From Tieghemiomyces parasiticus (taxonomy: Eukaryota; Kickxellomycota; Dimargaritomycetes; Dimargaritales; Dimargaritaceae), in assembly GCA_027575765.1 (NCBI GenBank), contig JANBPT010000591.1:1-29276 (forward strand): DNA of 29,276 bases. Reading direction: 5' to 3'. The notes below the pieces were generated by a model. The model was not told the origin of the DNA and ran no database searches. It saw nothing but the letters and a program-made list of their open reading frames with translations. Positions within the stretch are counted from its first letter, which is position 1. The number at the start of each line of letters is the position of its first letter. A program made the position numbers and the translations under genes. Positions 25,601 to 29,276 of this stretch are shown piece after piece.

Positions 25601-27312
25601 ACCGCATCCTACCCTCACGATTACCTGCTGTATACCGTCATTTAGGTTTTCTTTACCATGCCTCGTGCGGAGTGTCTCCGCCCCGACTTGATACAGGCGG
25701 CCAAGGAGAACGATAAACCTCGCCGCCGCCGGGACGAAGAGTCAGAGGACGGCTACGAGGCCCTACTGGACGCCTCTAAACTCAATTTCAAGGCCTTCGC
25801 CGCCCTCCAGGATGGTAACGGCGAGGTGCCCCTACCGACGCAACTCACTTCTAACCAAAAGTTGGGTGCCACCGTCGGTCTTCTGCTCTACGCAAAGATG
25901 GAGCCTGTACTCGTCTGGCTACAGCTGGTAAGTATCAGGGTTGGGATCACAGATAGCCCTTAGCCCGTCAAGTCCCCGACGACTATGGATGTACTTTGGT
26001 TTCCCGCCTACATGCTTTTGCGCGTCTCCTTGTTGACACCCATCTCGATCGCCACCCATATGTTTGCTGCTACCACTGCTGCCCTTCTCAGAATCTGGAC
26101 CAGGCCATCGTGCACCGTGAAACGGCGGGCACTGGGGGCGACTCTGGGGACGAGGAAGAAGGGGCCGCCGGATCGAAACGAGCGCCCCAGGGCTACCCGC
26201 TCGTATTCACTGACCAGATTACCGAGATGATGCAGAGAAACGCGGCCGTCCGCCAGATCCTGGAACTGCTGGACTTCCGCCGCGTAAGCGGTGCAATCCC
26301 GACAGGCCAAGATTCCGACGGCGAATCTGATCAGCTGTTACATACCACTGAAGAAGCCGAGGCTTGGATTATCCCGGGGGATCTATCCACTGACGAGCTC
26401 AAGTACAACCGAAAGCTCATCCGCCAGTTCACGAAGGAGCCCCTGGGCCCCGACGGTCAGCCGCTCAAGAAGGCCCGCAAACCTCGCAAGAGCCGTCGCC
26501 GTACAACTGACGAGGAAGATGAGAACGGGGAGAAGAAGAAGAAGCGCAAACCTAAGCAGTCCCAGGCGGAAGCCGTCATCCCGGTATACAAATCAGCTCA
26601 GTTTGTCTTGGACTCGGACGACGACGCTGATGGGGACGAAGAGTTTTACCGTCGGGAGGCAGCCCAGCGTAAGCAAACGGAGGAGCAGGCCCTACAAGTA
26701 CTGAAAACCGGGAACCTCCAGGAGATGCTGGCCCTTCACCCGTCCAAGGCGGTGACCACTCACCACTCGGACACGAGCGACACGTCCTCCCTCGATACTA
26801 CCTCTGCATCCTCGGAGTCGGACGGCGCTGAGTCTAGTGGGCCGGAAGCGGTGGAGCCGCCGCGGTTCAAACCCGGCCATCCAACGTCAGCGCTCACCGC
26901 CAAACCGAAACCACCGACCAAGACCACGCCAACCGAGGCGGCGACGGCAATATTGGACAGCGATTCGGAGTCTGGTTCTGACGGCTCGCCCGCACCGAAA
27001 CGGATCCGCCCGCTTGAGCGTCGGTTCATCAAGCCTGTATCAGCAAGCACCACAAATTCTACCGACGCGGGCTCCCCCGAGACCGCTGTAAACGACGAAA
27101 GGGCCAACTCGGCGCCACTGGATGTCGCAGCGCTCCGGTCCCGTCTTGCCGCCAAGTCCATGACCGTCCTCGATAGCGACAACGGGTCGGTAGTGAGCTC
27201 GGAAGAAGATGATGAGCGGCCTGTGCCTGCGCTACCAGCGGTGTCGCGCTCCAAGAACGTCTACCAGAGTCGCCGTCGGCGTATTGCCGGATCGGCATCC
27301 GATGACGAGTGA
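22604..27312 (+). CDS. TOF1: Timeless/Tof1/Swi1 replication fork protection protein
   Basis: Core of the fork protection complex with Csm3/Tipin; it keeps helicase and polymerase coupled and supports the replication checkpoint. Six exons are inferred: 22604-24450, 24583-24886, 25014-25157, 25297-25536, 25646-25927 and 26092-27312, giving 1345 aa, within the family range. The N-terminal TIMELESS domain shows CLRDLKRYIREDD and LRWLGDWSILQRDLLPIL; the conserved HSRFGGTYVVQ (about 331-341) follows, then a Gly/Arg-rich insert (about 343-366). Residues 616-660 contain HAAEVFELLHLYLR and a Lys-rich stretch (KKERVRKKKPK). The last 300 or so residues are acidic and Ser-rich with DSDD-type motifs and basic patches, likely disordered. 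All junctions are in frame (phase 2, then 0 throughout). Confidence 0.94.
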
Positions 27313-27681
27313 GAATCACCACGGTAACCAATACCTGAGCTCCGATTTCGCAATCGATCTTTACCTATTGTTATCGGTAAATTTTTAAAAAAACAAAAAC
27401 AGTAGTAATAAGTTTACGCTTTATAGCCAACTTGATTACCATCCTAATCGGTTTTTTTTCTAGGGCGTACCCTCCTTCGTGATGAATCATAAGGCGTACC
27501 AGTTTTATTGCACTGTGATCACTATTTTATTAAATTTTTGAAAAAGATGCCCAATCAGGCAGTGGAAGCCGATCAGGTCAAAGGTTGGTCGTCAACCGTA
27601 GCAACTCCTAATCGGCCGGCAACCCACGCTCGGCGAATCCGCACGGAAAGAAATAAGTACAAAATTAGAAACCCGTGTCCT
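27313..27681. terminator. AT-rich convergent 3' region of Timeless and Grx3/4
   Basis: 369 bp between convergent stops, strongly AT-rich around 27375-27545. TTTATT at 27504-27509 reads AATAAA on the minus strand, about 175 nt after the Grx stop. For Timeless only AATAAG-like variants (near 27405) were seen. Confidence 0.45.
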
Positions 27682-28419
27682 CTAGTTCCGGGCCGAGGCG
27701 GGCACGGTCTCCATGAGTTCACCGCTATCGATCATCTCCTTGATAATGTCGAGTCCGCCGGTTAGCTCACCATCGATATAGAGCTGCGGGTAGGTGGGCC
27801 AGTTAGAGTAGGCCTTGAGGCCCTGACGTACGTCGTCGTCGGTGAGGATATCGAAGTAGCCAAACTTGATGCCGTGGTCACTGAGCAGACCGACCAGGGT
27901 CTTGGAGAACCCGCACCGAGGCTGAGCCGGAGTGCCCTTGATAAACGCCATGACGGGGGCGCGGTGGGTGAGCTCCTTAAGGCGGGTGTTGAGGTCCTGC
28001 TTGAACCCCGCGGACGTCGTCGCCGTCACGTTCGAAGGGGTGGCAGCAGCCTGCGCGGACGGGAACTGGGCGGAGGCCGAGCCCTGGCCGCGGGCATGCT
28101 TCTCGGCCAGGCGCGAGAGTTCCGGGGCGTTGGCGCCGTCCACCCGGTCTACGATGGCTAGCTTACGGACAAAGACGAATGCCGGGACGGCGGCCACCTC
28201 GTACGATTCGGCTACCTCCTCGAAATCCTCGGCCTCCACTTTCACGAACCGCAGGGTCGGGTACTTCTTGACGAGTTCGTCAAACAGTGGCCCCATTTGC
28301 TGGCACTGCGGTGACCAACTGGCGCCGAAGAAAATGAGGATCGTGGCCTCCGGGTTATCTTGGAGGAGACTGTAGAGCTCCTCCTCCTTCGCAAGGTTGA
28401 GGACGTTGGTAGTGGCCAT
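27682..28419 (-). CDS. GRX4: Monothiol CGFS glutaredoxin, Grx3/Grx4 type
   Basis: Cytosolic/nuclear multidomain glutaredoxin that binds a glutathione-ligated [2Fe-2S] cluster and takes part in iron sensing and delivery. The single-exon ORF gives 245 aa, the size of fungal Grx3/4. An N-terminal thioredoxin-like domain (about 1-105) has WSPQC (35-39), lacking the first Cys of thioredoxin as is usual in this family. An Ala/Ser/Thr-rich linker (about 108-135) leads to a glutaredoxin domain with the KGTPAQPRCGFS signature (CGFS 169-172), NWPTYPQLYIDGELTGG and DIIKEM. Start chosen at 28419 (GCCATGG context, MATTNVLNLA) although the frame is open upstream to 29052; the upstream part resembles no known domain. 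Confidence 0.95.
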   Translation of the reverse strand: MATTNVLNLAKEEELYSLLQDNPEATILIFFGASWSPQCQQMGPLFDELVKKYPTLRFVKVEAEDFEEVAESYEVAAVPAFVFVRKLAIVDRVDGANAPELSRLAEKHARGQGSASAQFPSAQAAATPSNVTATTSAGFKQDLNTRLKELTHRAPVMAFIKGTPAQPRCGFSKTLVGLLSDHGIKFGYFDILTDDDVRQGLKAYSNWPTYPQLYIDGELTGGLDIIKEMIDSGELMETVPASARN

Positions 28420-29013
28420 GGCTGAAGTGGTGAAGTCTGGTAATGGGGGGAAAGGTAAGGACAATCGGGGAAGGGCCAAATGTAACAGTGGAGAAGACGG
28501 AAGTGTAGCAGGAAGTAATGGGACTACGGTAAGGAAGGAGTGCGGTAACGTGGGCGAATGAACGGTCCAACGCCTAGAATGGTGGGAAGCGGTGGGGGGT
28601 GGGATATAGGTTGCCAGGGTCCAAGGCGGAGCTGCTTCAGTCCTGGCGGTGAGCGAGCCTAAACCCAAGCACAGCAAGCCCATTGACAACCCGGCACCAC
28701 AGTGTCGTGCTCCCCCTCCCCAGGCCATGCTGAATAATCCGGCCAGGGCACTGCCGGCCTCTTCCACCCGTGTAGGTCGATAGCCCCAGACCCCCTGTGG
28801 TCTACCATTGGCTGGTTTAATACGGGAACGTGTGGATGGTCCGAGTGCGTTGTTGCCACGGGCTCTCCTACCGTCTGCATCTAATTTGCAGTCCGGGATT
28901 GTGCCTCCAGTAGACCAAGCGTGGTTGCTGTGGGTAATGGCTGCGGCTGCAAGACTGGCATGCATCGTCAAGGCTTCCACTGTAGGCTGGCCCGGCGCTC
29001 CTCTTCCTAACCG
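28420..29013. other. Region upstream of Grx3/4
   Basis: Presumed Grx promoter; on the minus strand the last 130 bases before the ATG are pyrimidine-rich. A possible plus-strand mini-exon at 28727-28771 (MLNNPARALPASSTR followed by a GTAGGT donor) could not be joined in frame to the small ORF at 29014. Confidence 0.4.
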
Positions 29014-29154
29014 ATGCAACCGTATCAAGGTTCTGGCGAGTGTCTCCCCCAAATTCTAGAGTCCACCACCAACGCCGCCTGGGCTGAACCCAAGCTACGG
29101 GAAAGTGGACATTGGTACTACCAGACCAAAGTCGATGCCAAAGGCGACGACTGA
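29014..29154 (+). CDS. Small ORF or terminal exon of an unknown gene
   Basis: An ATG at 29014 opens 46 codons to TGA at 29152-29154, preceded by an in-frame TAA at 29008. The C-terminal part (AAWAEPKLRESGHWYYQTK, then acidic residues) has the mixed composition of real protein. A good acceptor, TTCTAG, ends at 29059, so the coding part may instead be a last exon 29060-29154 of a gene whose other exons I could not place. I do not recognise the protein. Confidence 0.28.
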   Translation: MQPYQGSGECLPQILESTTNAAWAEPKLRESGHWYYQTKVDAKGDD

Positions 29155-29276
29155 GCCGTGGCTACACTGAGAGAGCTAGCCGTCCTATGAGATCTTTTCT
29201 ACAGGTGCCTCCAATTATTTTGAGAATTTTAAGCGGGAGGTCTCAGATCACAGTGTTTCAGATGAAACCTAAGAGA

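Noticed and set aside
28727..28771. Mini-exon MLNNPARALPASSTR as the start of a mitochondrial protein leading to the 29060-29154 exon
   Set aside because: It ends in phase 0 while the last exon needs phase 1, and no intermediate exon gave a convincing in-frame join.

Overview
The window is nuclear DNA from an intron-rich fungus. The protein-coding genes have short GT-AG introns, mostly 80-250 bp, with GTAAGT, GTACGT or GTAGGT donors, and the coding DNA is rich in GC and CpG. Most products are conserved eukaryotic housekeeping proteins. The dicarboxylate carrier and the Tof1/Timeless protein have a fungal look, while the presence of a CFAP20 gene (a cilium-associated family) points away from Dikarya and toward an early-diverging lineage (zoosporic or 'zygomycete' grade). 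I cannot resolve the phylum from the sequence alone.

Layout, left to right. The first 52 bases look like the N-terminus of a minus-strand gene that runs off the edge. Then a plus-strand block runs to 14.7 kb: SGT1 (CS and SGS domains only, no TPR), ribosomal protein eL29, ribosomal protein eS8, a mitochondrial dicarboxylate carrier, the OST48/Wbp1 subunit of oligosaccharyltransferase, proteasome subunit alpha5, and SRP54. Two minus-strand genes follow: mitochondrial phenylalanyl-tRNA synthetase and eIF3g. From about 19.15 to 20.7 kb lies a tract almost free of CpG that holds a decayed ORF, most likely the N-terminal part of a Fanzor-type (eukaryotic TnpB-like) mobile-element protein. Next come a divergent pair, CFAP20 (minus) and Timeless/Tof1/Swi1 (plus, 1345 aa), then a minus-strand CGFS monothiol glutaredoxin (Grx3/4), and at the right edge a 46-codon plus-strand ORF of unknown nature.

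The genes form no single pathway or operon. Functional themes recur: translation and its quality control (eL29, eS8, eIF3g, mito PheRS), secretion (SRP54, OST48), protein turnover and chaperoning (alpha5, SGT1), mitochondrial transport and iron handling (DIC, Grx3/4), and the replication fork (Timeless). I joined exons by eye; every multi-exon model below keeps reading frame through all junctions and ends at a stop. The palindrome TCACGTGA occurs three times in the window as far as I could read, each time upstream of a cytosolic translation gene (eL29, eS8, eIF3g).

I found no tRNA, rRNA, CRISPR array or intact transposon. The most unusual points are CFAP20 in a fungal setting, the CpG-depleted Fanzor-like relic, the TPR-less SGT1, and the shared E-box in front of translation genes.
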